NCBI GenBank assembly: GCA_034401795.1 | Contig: JAVVLW010001650.1 | Location: 1 to 64,000, forward strand | Reading direction: 5' to 3' | Length of the DNA: 64,000 nucleotides | Origin: Chaetoderma sp. LZ-2023a | Lineage: Eukaryota; Mollusca; Caudofoveata; Chaetodermatida; Chaetodermatidae | Shown here: positions 33,141 to 43,959 of the stretch, in pieces | Numbering within the stretch: position 1 is the stretch's first letter | Layout: each line of letters begins with the position of its first letter | Translations under genes and position numbers: made by a program | The notes under the pieces: model-generated | What the model saw: only the letters and a program-made list of their open reading frames with translations | What the model was told of the DNA's origin: nothing | Databases searched by the model: none

Positions 33141-35513
33141 TCAGGTACGATCAGCTCCCTTCTGTCCGCCCTTGGAGGACTTACCCTTGCCCTTCCCGCC
33201 TCTCGCGCGATCAGGGCCACTACTATGGTGGGCAGGAGCCTCCACAACCTTCCTCGCCTTCTTAGCCGCAGGTGGCTGAGAAGGCCCAGCAAGAGCAGAA
33301 GGAGCTGGCTTGGCTTTCGCCTTGCTCTTATGCGTCTTCTGCTTCTTGGAGGCAGGTTGACCAGTTAGCGGTTTCGCAACAGCCCCTAGTGCATGTGCCT
33401 GACGCACTAGCTCCAGCTGAAGGTTAACCGCTAACCAACTCTGCGCAATGTTAGCCGTGTCCTCTAGGATGGCCTGCGCTTGGCCACCAAAGATGCTAGG
33501 ACCATTCAGGGGCATTCCAAGCAAATGCTCCCTGAGAGCCGTAGCCGGACGCATATGGTCAAGGACCATCTGCCTCCTGGCCTTGGTTATACGTGCCTGT
33601 ACCCTGGCCAACACGCCCATCGACAGCACAAGGCTGTCGTTAACGCAAGAAAGCACAACAGGTGGCACAGGGTGGCCTGCCCCAGCTTCAGCCCACACCG
33701 CCTGAAGCAAGCGATAGGAGTGATTGACAGCATTCATTGCTGACCTCACTCCCTCATCGCAAAGGGACACGGCTTCCTTATTGTGTGCTTGGGACTTGTC
33801 CGCAAGCGCCTGAGCGGGACCACGTGCTCCAGCACTCTGGACACCAAGAACCCAATGGTCATCCTCAGTGACCGTTGGTACCACACCATACCGCTCGTAC
33901 TGCCCCCCCCCCCCTGGGGATACGGTACCTTGCCCGCACCTCCCTGGAGGCAGCAGGGAGCTGGCTCCTGGTCAAGAGTTGCTTGCTATAAATAGCCTCG
34001 AGCAACTCTTTGAACCTTGGATCCAGTCCAATAGACTGAATCCGAGCCACGGGCAAGACCCCCGTCTGAATCGATGCAACCGATGGACGGGGCATGTCTT
34101 CCTCGGTCGTAGCCAAGATCATGGATGGGTCCACCCTGGCTAGCCAAGCCAGAGCATCAGACCAGTCCACCTCCGAGGAAGACACCCCCGTGAACACATC
34201 ACCCCTTGATGTGCTCACGGGTCTACGAGCAGCGGCCTCCCGGCAAGGAGCCACTGCTGGAAAGCCAGCAACACCGGTATCGCGCAGTTCCGCTGACACC
34301 CCATGAAAAAAACTGTTCAGTGGTGTAGGCCCGCATGGAAAATCATGCAAACCTGTAGCGGTTATGGAACCATGGCCATACATGGGCGCCAATGGCACCC
34401 CGTGTGTGGCCGCTGGACCAGGCGAGATAGGTGAGTACCAAGCCTGGCCAGCCACACCCATCACCCTATCGGTTGGTGGTAAACCCACAAACACTGGGCG
34501 GGTGTCCGGTACCGGTGTGACCTCAACCACGGGTGGAGCGGCTGCCATGGCTTGCACCAAGCCAGACAGATGGAGGGCGGTTCCGTCCAGGATGGAATCG
34601 ACCCCCATGCACTCCACTTGCAGTATCTCAGGCCGCAACAACCTCTCCTCTTCGGCCTTCTCATCCTCAGACCCCGTAGAGTCGTCACTGGATGAGAAAA
34701 CACTGGAGCCATACTGGTGAACGGCTCCCATGCCCGACGGACCGGCTACTGCTACTGGACCACTCGGAGGTGACCGCACCGCGTACCTGCCAAGCCGGAG
34801 CCCGACGGGACCGCCAGGGAGCCATACGAGATGGGACCCCCCCCCCCACCTCGGTAAAAAGTACAGAACCCAAGGACAGGGTCCATACTGGACACAGAGA
34901 GAGATTGCCCTACGGTCCTTGGTATCAGAGACGACACCAGCGTGGGCAGGATGCTATGCAAGAGGCCTTGCATAGCGGGACCAAACCACGCTGGTGGTGC
35001 CATCTCCGAACCCTCCAACTGCAGATGAGGAGCCGCCCCAGTGGCTGAAACGGACGCTCCTCGATTTCTTTTTGAACCGCCTGACCCCGCGTCAGACCCA
35101 GCCAAGTCCTTCTGGGAAAGGAACTTGACTAAAAAACTCGATGGGCCACACGGAACAGACATTACACCTATTATCAACATTACATACCGAATACCGAAAA
35201 CAGACATGGTCCTTAAATGTGACCTTGATGAATTTGTGACACCCAGGACATGATGGCGGGGTAGGCTTGGTCTGAATACAAGCATAAAACCTAAAATAAG
35301 CAAGCGGTGCGAAACAGGAATGGAAGGCAGACAAATAATTTTCAAATATTTTGACAATAAATTAAAAGTTAACCCTGCCGGCACCCCACACCCGCACCGA
35401 TACAACCAAGATCGCGTAAGCAGGCGACAAGAACGAGAGCGGGCCAATAATACACCCATAAATTGATCCTGCAGGATGTATAAACACGGAACCAGGAACC
35501 ATATCGGAAGCAT
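33141..35513 (-). mobile_element. Gag-like region of the DIRS-type element
   Basis: GC-rich minus-strand region holding several overlapping open stretches. Visible parts are a Cys-rich piece with C-P-G-C and C-N-V-C pairs near 35100-35330, a Pro/Gly/Ser-rich middle, a helical stretch, and a basic end rich in K-A-K-A-K-P and G-G-K-G-K-G-K-S-S-K-G-G near 33150-33330. This matches the layout of nucleocapsid-type gag proteins of DIRS elements. It is not intact. Higher GC than the flanks marks the borders of the element's coding part. Confidence 0.7.
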
Positions 35514-36179
35514 TCGCGGTATATTTAAGAATTAATTTCAAAATTATACTACTCAAACGAGTCAAATAAAACGATACGCAAAGGAACAACAAAATGAATT
35601 AATATTACTGCTGTAGAACACGGTAAAACCACAGAACACACATCTTAATCAAGAATTTTGAAATCAGCGATTAATGCAAACAGATCGTGATCACACGCAA
35701 AACTTGACATAATTCAAAAGTTTCTGGCACATAAACGCACGCAGCACCATGAATAAGATGCGCGAATTAATGAAACATTTCCTTCATCAAATAATCCAAG
35801 AAATAAAAGGGTGTGACGTCACCCGCTAGGACCATACGGTTGAACGACGTAAGCCGATTTTAGTATTAAAACCAGTAAGCCAACGCCTAGTTTCATATTA
35901 CTGCCCGATCGCCGTTGGGATTTAAAGGAGGCAATCATATCTGGCATATTTCGTTGTAACCACACGTCCCAGTTCCGGGATCAGAAAATGGGACATGCAA
36001 CATAGACGAAATTTCAGAGACATAAGTCTCCATATAGCCAGATAAATAACAAGAAAGAATACAACCTGAGAATCAGAGGCTCCCTCCATAGTAAATGCAG
36101 CAATTCCAGAAACGAAACAGCATATAGGCACACAGAAATACAAAGAAAACTAGGATTTCTCCACGAAAACAGCAATGTA

Positions 36180-36361
36180 TCCTCTTGTTGCTATGCAAAC
36201 AAGAATGATTCTCTTGCAGGCTCGTATCCGGTTGTTGGGAGCCGGGTACCCGATTCCAAGAGACGGTAAAGCTTTCTAAATCTAGATTGCTAGAGCCAGC
36301 TATCAGGATAGCTGTATTATCAGTGAGTAATGTAGTGGTAAGTATTGATCGAAGGAGAATG
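36180..36361. repeat. DIRS-type inverted terminal repeat, 5' side
   Basis: Read on the plus strand it carries TTGCTATGCAAACAAG, GTTGTTGGGAGCCGGGTACC, GAGCCAGCTATCAGGATAGC and GTAATGTAGTGGTAAGTATT, the complements of blocks in 30678-30897. The element's outer edge is at GAAGGAGAATG (36361). Confidence 0.88.
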
Positions 36362-36549
36362 CGATTTGTATCAATCGCTTCTAATTTGACCTGTTTAGCC
36401 AGGTTAGCCTTAATTACTTGCACCTGTGATGCAGATAGATTCGATGTTTGCCACTTTAGCCATTTTGGTCATCATTACTGACAACTCCATTCTACGAAAG
36501 CTACGTTAACATGTATCAATTCTACCCTAGCCGAGTAGCCATAATGGTG

Positions 36550-37190
36550 GCATCCAGTTTTAGCTAAGCCCCGCCCATCTCTAGCTAAGCTCCACCCACG
36601 CTTTGATCGTGTTGGGATAGATCAATCCCTGCACTTTCTGAATCTCAATTTCCATAAAACTATACAGGTAAGCTGTTGTATATTTTGAAACTAATTTGTC
36701 TGGGCGGCTGTTGCTGCCTGTGGTAGCAACGGCGCCCAGTCAAATTAGTTTCTAAATATTCAACAGCATGTTTATTAAGTAGTAAAGACATGCAATTCGT
36801 ACAACCTGACGAACTGTTATTAAGCGTTTCAGACAGACTAAATAGAATAATTCATAACGTAATTGATTATGACGTCAGCCTACACGCCACATAGTTGATT
36901 ATGACGTTATATGATTGGCTTAAAAACTGGATTCATGAATTATTGCTAGTAATGGAGGATTTCAGTTTATCCATCAATCATATGCCGTCATAATCAACTA
37001 CGTGACGTGTAGGATGACGTCATAATCAATTACGTCATGAGTGACTCGATTTAGACCGTTTTTAACGCTTAATAGTCTGTCAGGTTGGAAATCAATAGTC
37101 AGGGATTTTAGGGAACGATTGATCTCAATACGGACGAAGTGTGGGTGGTGTTTAGCTAGAGATTGCCGGAGCATAGCTAAAACTGCATTA
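36550..37190. mobile_element. P2 MITE, large complete palindrome with CRE sites
   Basis: The outer arms AGTTTTAGCTAAGCCCCGCC (36555) and GGAGCATAGCTAAAACT (37185) pair, with CCACCCACGC / GTGTGGGTGG inside. Next comes the hairpin core (36668-36768), then a second palindrome whose two arms hold GATTATGACGTCAGCC and GGATGACGTCATAATC. Perfect TGACGTCA sits at 36870-36877 and 37015-37022. No coding capacity. It ends about 340 bp before the dynein light chain start codon. Confidence 0.8.
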
Positions 37191-37530
37191 TGTCAAGTTG
37201 TAGATATATCTATTCTATGTTAGCCATTTTAGTCATCATTGCTGGTAACTAAACTCAACGTTAGCCATCATAGCCATGTTAGTAATTATTGCTGACAATG
37301 CTGGCTTAATGGGACTCTTAGGGACCTACCTCAGTATTATGCATCCTGACAAGTCTGATTCATTGCAATTGTAACAGTATCCTGGACCAAAACCTTTTGA
37401 ATTCAACATTATGAACACAGATCACCGAGCATCACTACTAATATGCATGTATTCAATCGAGCCAAATGTTTGTTAACAGGGTAGTGTGGTGTGGTATTGT
37501 GTGATTTGGTGTCGAAACGACAGTCACATC

Positions 37531-37698
37531 ATGAGCGGCAACAAGCAAGAAGATGTGGGTGCTCCGCTCACGAAAAGACAGTCCAGTTTATTCGATATGC
37601 CAGAAAGAAAACATGGTCCTTATGGCACAAGTACTACATCGTTTGGGATGGCCCTGGGACACCACGAAGATGAAGGCATCAGACCACAACAGCGAAAG
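37531..37698 (+). CDS. DYNLT5: Tctex1-type dynein light chain, exon 1
   Basis: ATG at 37531 (context ACATCATGA) opens 56 codons ending at donor CGAAAG|GTAGGC in phase 0. The encoded N-terminus is Ser/Gly-rich and charged (starting M-S-G-N-K-Q-E-D, ending I-R-P-Q-Q-R-K), as expected for the disordered leader that DYNLT5-type proteins carry before the Tctex1 fold. It splices in phase to 39173. An acceptor-like TTGTTAACAG near 37479 suggests a 5' untranslated exon upstream. The whole gene is four exons, 525 nt, 174 residues plus stop. Confidence 0.82.
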
Positions 37699-39172
37699 GT
37701 AGGCATTAATTGTCTTCTGTTCTCCTTTAAGTTATGAATAAATACACAAACTTCAAAATGTGAAGTTAATCTATTAGATGAGGTTACATAACTTTAACCG
37801 TGACCAGTTATCACGCTGATATCAATAGTGGTAGTGCCAGTATAATGGACTACACATGTTAAACAATGTTTCTGAAAGTGTCTGAATTCCGGGATTGACA
37901 GCCACATTGTTTCCAAAGGGCCATCCGTTATATGGGAAGAGTTGTAAGTGAAGGTAAAATTTCAGTGTTAGTGAATTTATACCTATAGACTGTCGTTCTC
38001 TTCAATGGAAGATTCCAGTTTATCCATCACTCATATGACGTTATAATCAACTACGTAACGTGTAGGATGACGTCATAATCATTACGTCACCGTTGCTACC
38101 TGGTATCTTGTGATACTCATCGTACTAACATACGCCCACTCACATCGCTTCGCTGTTACTCGATACGAGAGTGTAGCAAGAGGGCGAGACTTTGCGATAG
38201 GACGATGGTGCATGCTTGGATCCAAGGAACTTGGTTTACGTATAAAGATACTCTCATGTATTCCACATTCTAGCTAAGCGTCGCCCGCGTTTTGTGCGTG
38301 GTGGGATCGATTTAATATAGGCCTACTTTGACCTCTGAATTCCAAGCATCCCAATTTCTAGGTAACCTATGGCAGCAACAGCGCGAGGTCAAATTAGGCG
38401 ATATTATGTTTATTAAATAGTAAATCCATCAAAGACATACAATTCGTACATTTGACGACTTTAAAATGTTCATGACAGAGCTAGATACGTCACTATTTCG
38501 ACATCAGCCTGCATGTGATGTAATTGAGTATGCCGTTATATACTTGAGTGGTAGATCGGGTCCATCAATTGCACTAGACAACATCCCGATGTATCGTTAA
38601 TAATATCGTGATCTATCGATATATTGTATGTCCCAATGTTGGAAGTCTTGGGGCAAGGTGACATGGGTCGACAGATACACGCATTAGTCAAATTGTTGCA
38701 GAGTTTACTGTTGTATAAGTTAGTTAGTCTGTGACAGGGTCGAGTACTTTGAGATCACTTTGACTCGAAGATGGTTGTATCTTATAGGCAGCAACGGCTT
38801 GCTATAAAAAGTAATTTAAAATATTCAATATTTCGCTATAAACTGGTCTCTATTTTCTTACATTTTCAGCTTATTATCGTAATAAGAGATTATTTTTTCG
38901 AATATGGAAATATCAAAATACGGAAAAATCGTGCACCCTAGGTGGCAGCTTTTATGAGTGCCCTCATGCGGTCGTTGATTTGCATAGAACTGTACAATAT
39001 GAGCTGTGAGGTTTTATCTGTCTAAGATGCAGTGAATTGAGAATTGCGTGCACACCTCATCCACCCTCGATCCGCACCAACAGACCAACACGCGCGACGC
39101 ATGCATGCGCACATTAATTACTATAATTGGTCAATTCAGCTAGAAAGATGTTGTTGAACCTTTGTCTTATAG
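37699..39172 (+). other. Intron 1 of the dynein light chain gene
   Basis: 1474 bp, GTAGGC to CTTATAG. It contains broken P2 MITE material, including TGACGTCA at 38068-38075, a CTAGCTAAGCGTCGCCCGC block near 38270 and a GTTAC-TCGATACGAGAG stretch, plus a CGATATATCGAT-type repeat near 38590-38625. No exon. Confidence 0.6.
37990..38420. mobile_element. P2 MITE, rearranged copy
   Basis: Family pieces in order: TTATCCATCACTCATATGAC, ACTACGTAACGTGTAGGATG with TGACGTCA (38068-38075), then 38270-38420 with GCTAAGCGTCGCCCGCG and GGCAGCAACAGCGCGAGGTC. The copy is split by about 150 bp of other sequence. Confidence 0.6.
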
Positions 39173-39272
39173 ATACGCTATGAAAACACGTACAAGTTGG
39201 AACCACCTGCTAAGTTCCGGGCAGATATGGTCAAACCCATTATTGAACATGTCTTGAGCTGTAATTTACAGG
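39173..39272 (+). CDS. DYNLT5: Tctex1-type dynein light chain, exon 2
   Basis: Acceptor TTTGTCTTATAG, donor TTACAGG|GTAAGAAA. 100 nt entering in phase 0 and leaving in phase 1. Reads I-R-Y-E-N-T-Y-K-L-E-P-P-A-K-F-R then M-V-K-P-I-I-E-H-V-L and C-N-L-Q, the first helices of the Tctex1 fold. The Y-E-N-T-Y-x-L-x-P-P start is the point that places it with DYNLT5 rather than DYNLT1/3, which lack this leader. Confidence 0.9.
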
Positions 39273-39889
39273 GTAAGAAAAAAATGATGTATATCTCTAT
39301 TAGAGGAGTTTTTTTTAGCCGAGATAGTTTGTTTCCAAGAGTCAAGGATCCCGTGATCATATAACACCCATCTGACTGTCAGTGTTTGCCATTCCCCATA
39401 TCACATGCTTATCAGGCGCGTCAATGTTAATGTTATCGACTTTGAGCAAATGCCATAAGCTCATAAACATAGTGAATTATCACGTTTATATTGTGTTGCA
39501 TAATGCACTAAGTACATTATTTCAATGCTGCGAACCTGTTCACAAAGGTACTTGATATTGATTTTATGGATACCTTTATACAACATAATTTTAGCAAATG
39601 TATGCTCCTACAATACTGTGAAACTGGCAATCAGAGAGCGATTATACACAGAATTCGCCGGAATTAAATAGCTGGTCTCTCCTAGCTGTCCTCTTCATTT
39701 CCGGTAAGCAGCAGAGGGCCTTGACTTTGGGACTTCCTCAGTGCAATCACGCTAATTCCTAACAGCATGACCATGTATCAAAATTTAGTTCCAATAGGCT
39801 ACCCGTTCCCGAAATGAAAGCTGATGTTTGTCTACGCGCAAAAACGTAATATTGAACACACCAGTTTTGTACGCGTCCTTATGATCTCC

Positions 39890-40270
39890 ATCACCATCAT
39901 CATCATGATCATCATAATCTTATTTTATGAGACATAAGCCATTGACTTGTTATTGCCTCAGTGTTTTTGGCATAGTAATGGCTTGCTCAGTCCAATTGAA
40001 AAGTTCTTTCTTTGAAGTGGATATCTAGTTTGTTCTTGGATAATTCGACTATTGTCGCTCAATTAAGTCTCCTGGACATCGTCAATATTTCAGTGACATT
40101 TGATTTAAGACTTTAGGTCTGCTTTGAAGAAGTACTGTGGTGCAGATGGGGTTTCCACGCGTTAGCCTACACTTATGGTCACACCTTGCTGCGCCTATCA
40201 CATGGTTAAATGTACATGTTGACTTGTAGAAGCCATTGTTTGGTCTTATTGCTGTTGTTATCATTTTCTG
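39890..40270 (-). mobile_element. LINE 3' end (jockey/CR1-like family)
   Basis: Minus-strand remnant: V-E-L-S-K-N-K-L-D-I-H-F-K-E then a stop, an untranslated tail, and a final ATGATGATGGTGATGG-type microsatellite at 39890-39925. The region 40082-40264 gives the preceding part in broken frames. It matches the plus-strand copy at 15590-15740. Confidence 0.7.
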
Positions 40271-40602
40271 CCTTAAACGCTACCAGTCTCCTTTTCTACG
40301 CTAGTGTCACTTCACGCTATCCACAAAAATGCGGCCGCGGAAAGCAGTGACATATCCAATCGGAATCTTAGCGAGTTCGATCTTATCAGGTCTGAACGAG
40401 ATTATGAAACTGCAAGCGATTTACGCTAATGTCTCTTCCCGCTACCAAGGAGATGTGGACGTGGAAAGCAGAGACCTATCTACCGGTAATCATCGTAATT
40501 GGAATCGCTACCAAATATGTTCTTGCCTATGCACAGGCTACTCCAAGATCTGCCCACTGTATTGGCGGAAATGCAGTAAAACTGTGATGTACGTATGACC
40601 TG

Positions 40603-40753
40603 TTCAGTCAAATAGTTCTTTGAAGTAGATATCTAGTTCGTTCTTGAATAATTCGACTGTTGTCGCTTTGACTGTTGTAGCTGGCAGTGAATTCCATTGT
40701 GGCACCATTATATTAGCGAAATAGTGCTTGCGAATATCTGGTGCTACGTTTTT
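40603..40753 (-). mobile_element. LINE C-terminus (jockey/CR1-like family)
   Basis: An unbroken minus-strand stretch reads N-V-A-P-D-I-R-K-H-Y-F-A-N then P-Q-W-N-S-L-P-A-T-T-V and F-K-N-E-L-D-I-Y-F-K-E-L-F-D before a TGA at 40603-40605. The W-N-x-L-P and F-K-x-x-L-D blocks close many LINE reverse transcriptases. It is shorter than 60 codons but clear. Same family as 39890-40270. Confidence 0.8.
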
Positions 40754-40791
40754 ATGTGAAATCGGTGACGGCGTTGATTATAAAACCGATT

Positions 40792-42460
40792 TTATTTGAA
40801 AAAATAATGGGTGTCAAGTTGTTGCTACCTTAGGCAGTAACACGTTTCAGTAAAAAAAATGGTCAAAATAATCAGCTACATGTGATTTAATTAGATAGAT
40901 GTAGGTTTATCCAGGTTTATTGGATAGCTAATAGTAAAAAAAATTAATCTCATTCGCAGTACCACGAAAATACTGTTTATTTTGACTCGACTCTGTAATC
41001 AATCTTTGGTGAAACCTGGTTAATATTTAAATAAACCATTTATGCAGAATACCGTCTCAGTATCATTATATTGGCATTCACTCTGATCTAAAACTCCCGG
41101 TAAAAAAATATTCTTTCATATATGTTCTTTCAGCACTATGTATACGCGTAAGTAGTCCTGCATATTTTAGTATATTTTAGAAATACCCAGCACACCGCAT
41201 TTTGATTGGCTAAACCAGCTCACACCCTCTGAACGTTTATGAAAGCTAACGCAGACATGCCTATATATTTACAGTGGACTCACGCATGCTACACATCAGA
41301 ATGACACTGGTTGAGTTTATTTTTGATGCGAGGGGCGCTTAATACTAATTTTGCCTGCACGAGTTGTTAGCTCACCTGGTCTGAAAGGCCAAGTGAGCTT
41401 ATGCCGTGGCGACCGTCCGTCAACTTTTGCTTTAAAACGCTACTCCTTAACCAATAACCGAATCTTAACTAAATTTTGGTCAAAGGATGCTATTGTGCTC
41501 GGATCCGGAACTTCCATTTGGAATTTTGATTCATAAATTTTTTGGGTCAAAATCTTAGATTTTATTAAAAATGTATCGGAAATTGTTAAATTGCTTCTCC
41601 TTACCATTTTGACCGATTTCAATCAAATTTGGCTGAAAGGATCCTATGGTCATAGGTTATAGAACTTACATTCAGAATTTTGATTCGTAAATATTTTGAG
41701 TGAAAATGCTAGATTTTATTAAAAATTTACCGGAAATTGTCAAATTGCTACTTCTCCTTACCATTTTGACCGATTTCAACCAAAATGGGCTGAAAGAATC
41801 CTATGGTCGTAGGCTTTAGAAAAGCCATTCAGAATTTTGTTGCGTAAATATTTTGGGTGAAAAATATTTTATTAGGAATTTACCGTTAATTGTCAAATCT
41901 ATACTTCTCCTTACCATTTTGACAGATTTCAACCAAATTGGACTGAAAGGATTCTATTGTGATAGGCTCTAATACTTCTATTCAGAATTTTGATTCATGA
42001 ATTTTTTACGTGAGTTTATGAAATATTTACCAGAAATTGCCAAAACACTGTTTCTCCTTAGTTGCTTGACATATTTCAAACAAATTTGGCTAGAGTGACC
42101 CTATCAAGGTAGACTAGAATTTCTATTCAGAATTTTGATTGATAAATCTCTTGGGTGGCCATCTTGGATTTTCCGAAAATTATCCATCATATATATTTAA
42201 ATGCAAATGGTTCAAATGCTAATGGTCCAGGTGAGCGCCATAGGCCTTGGGCCTCTTGTTTTTATTAGCAGTCTCACTGTGAGTCCCGCTCAGGCTGCTG
42301 TTATGCCAGACTTATATTAACTCATTTTATCCTGAGACACGATTAGGTCTACATCTGTCTAATTAAATCACATGTAGCTGATTATTTTGACAATTTTTTT
42401 ACTGAAACGTGTTACTGCCTAAGGTAGCAACAACTTGACATCCATTATTTTTTCAAATAA
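40792..42460. mobile_element. DNA element with ~125-bp terminal inverted repeats
   Basis: The left end 40792-40915 and the right end 42335-42460 are complements: TTATTTGAAAAAATAATGGG, GTTGTTGCTACCTTAGGCAG, CAGCTACATGTGATTTAATT all recur inverted. There is a small hairpin within each repeat (GTTGCTACC / GGCAGTAAC) related to the P2 core. A Helitron-like element (41367-42260) occupies most of the inside. No transposase frame. Confidence 0.7.
41367..42260 (-). mobile_element. Helitron-like element with ~155-bp monomers, minus strand
   Basis: Read on the minus strand it starts ACAAGAGGCCCAAGGCCTAT and GGCGCTCACCTGGACC (42260 downward) and ends GACGGACGGTCGCC, then CATAAGCTCACTTGGCCTTT and CAGACCAGGTGAGCTAA (41367). 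In between, about five monomers carry TCAGAATTTTGATTCGTAAA at 41672, 41829, 41981 and 42128. Both ends are present, so this is the most complete copy of the family in the window. Confidence 0.75.
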
Positions 42461-43221
42461 CTATAGCAGATATTCCATTGTGTAATACAAATAATACAGT
42501 TGGTACACATTAAATAAGAATGCATTCTCAAAGATAAGCGTTAAATACACAAAGTCAGAGTTGCGCGTAGTGTGTTTAAGATGTCTGGGCAAGTTGCTAG
42601 GCGACCAGTTTTGGACTTCCCGCGAGACCTGCTGAATATTACTATATACACTACACATGTTTGCATCAGAAGTTCATTTTTATATATAATATACAATCTG
42701 CAGTAGCACAAATGGTTCTCCACCAGCGACTATATCTAGACCTTGGACCCCTACACAGAACAAAAAATAAATTATACATGTAGAATTGGTACAGGCACTA
42801 CATACTATAGGAAGACATGGGCTTCGAGTTAAAGTCAATGTACTATAAAGACATAGCCATTAGACAATGTGATAAATCGACAAAATATTTGCAGGACAAG
42901 TGTGTTACTCTTGTTATATTAAAATTCAATGTTACATTGGTTCTTACTATCATTTACAGTTTTTTTACCTATGCCATGTTGTGCTGATGGTGGTTGCGAT
43001 TGTAATAATGATAATTTCTTGGTAGTGTCATATGTTTAAGATGGCTGTAATGGCATCAGCCTTGGATAGGATTAGTTATGGGCTATAGGAGAAAGCAGAT
43101 TATATTTTGGGGCCGCCCGCCCATCTTTCCATCCATCTTGTTGACGATATGCATAAATTCTTGAGGTTCTGTTTGATAATTCAGATTGTATCTGGAGCTA
43201 AATCATAGGATTTCACACACA
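42461..43221. other. Intronic sequence, nothing recognised
   Basis: No exon, mobile-element end or tandem structure identified. Confidence 0.4.
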
Positions 43222-43740
43222 ATCCATTATGTATGATTACCGTATTATGTGGCTGTAGTAGTAGAAGCATCCTACAGCTGCAATCAGTCCTTCTTCGCGC
43301 TTGCCCACTGTGTCTTGTCTTCAGCTGAACACCTTAGCTTCCTCAGGTCCATTCTTTACTTTGAGTGTACCGATTCCTGCTTTCTTGAGGTCACCTCGTA
43401 GCATGCTTAGCAGATTTATGCAATCACGTCCTCTCCTGGCTTTGTATTTGCTGGCTCCAAGTAGGGCGAATTTCAAGGCTCTCGCTGCTAGTGTCTCTTC
43501 TGCCATCCTTAGCACATGGCCAAACATGGACGATCTTTGCTGGGCGAAGTTTACAAACAGTGGTGACGTATTCCACATCTTGTATAGTGCATCATTGTAA
43601 ATTATGTTGTTTGGCCATCGGTGTCCGGTGATGGTGCGTAGGTGTTTGTGGTGGCAGACATCAAGTTTGTCTAGAGCTGCCTGTGGAGCTGCCCAGCTGT
43701 TACAGTTATACAGTATCAAGGATACGTAGGTTCAATTGTA
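43222..43740 (-). mobile_element. LINE 3' part, second copy of the 28.3-kb family
   Basis: The minus strand keeps a 132-codon open stretch: Y-N-C-N-S-W-A-A-P-Q-A-A-L-D-K-L, H-L-R-T-I-T-G-H-R-W-P-N-N-I-I, S-M-F-G-H-V-L-R-M-A-E-E-T, A-L-K-F-A-L-L-G-A-S-K-Y-K-A-R. The tail contains GCAGCTGTAGGATGCTTCTA and ends in TACGGTAATCATACATAA-type sequence. It is the best-preserved of the three copies. Confidence 0.85.
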
Positions 43741-43959
43741 TAAACGTAGTCTTTTAATCAAGGGCATCTTTGATCCACGATCTATTATGGCATAGTACAA
43801 TACAGAGACATGATAATACTAATATTCACGCACAATCTATTTGTGGTGCACTATATACATGGTAATACTTTTGGTAAATATAGACTGGTGTGATTTCACA
43901 TACAATCTATTTGTAGTGCGGGCTAGTTGAATTTTTGCGAAGGCTATACCTTTTCACCA

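Larger units (their letters stand above)
30678..36361 (-). mobile_element. DIRS-type tyrosine-recombinase retroelement (fossil)
   Basis: Minus-strand element about 5.7 kb long. Parts: inverted terminal repeats (30678-30897 and 36180-36361), a gag-like region (about 33141-35513) with a Cys/His-rich start and a Lys/Ala/Pro-rich basic end, the tail of an RNase H-type domain and a tyrosine recombinase (31515-32879), and an internal complementary region (30928-31021). This order is diagnostic for DIRS-type elements, which replicate through a circle and integrate with the recombinase. The element is broken in several places (about four or more), and most of the polymerase portion of a complete element is not seen. 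The terminal repeats still align well but have diverged, so it is neither recent nor ancient. Confidence 0.88.

Noticed and set aside
33448-34720. Plus-strand open frames across the DIRS-type element
   Set aside because: Opposite-strand shadows in GC-rich coding remains of the minus-strand fossil.
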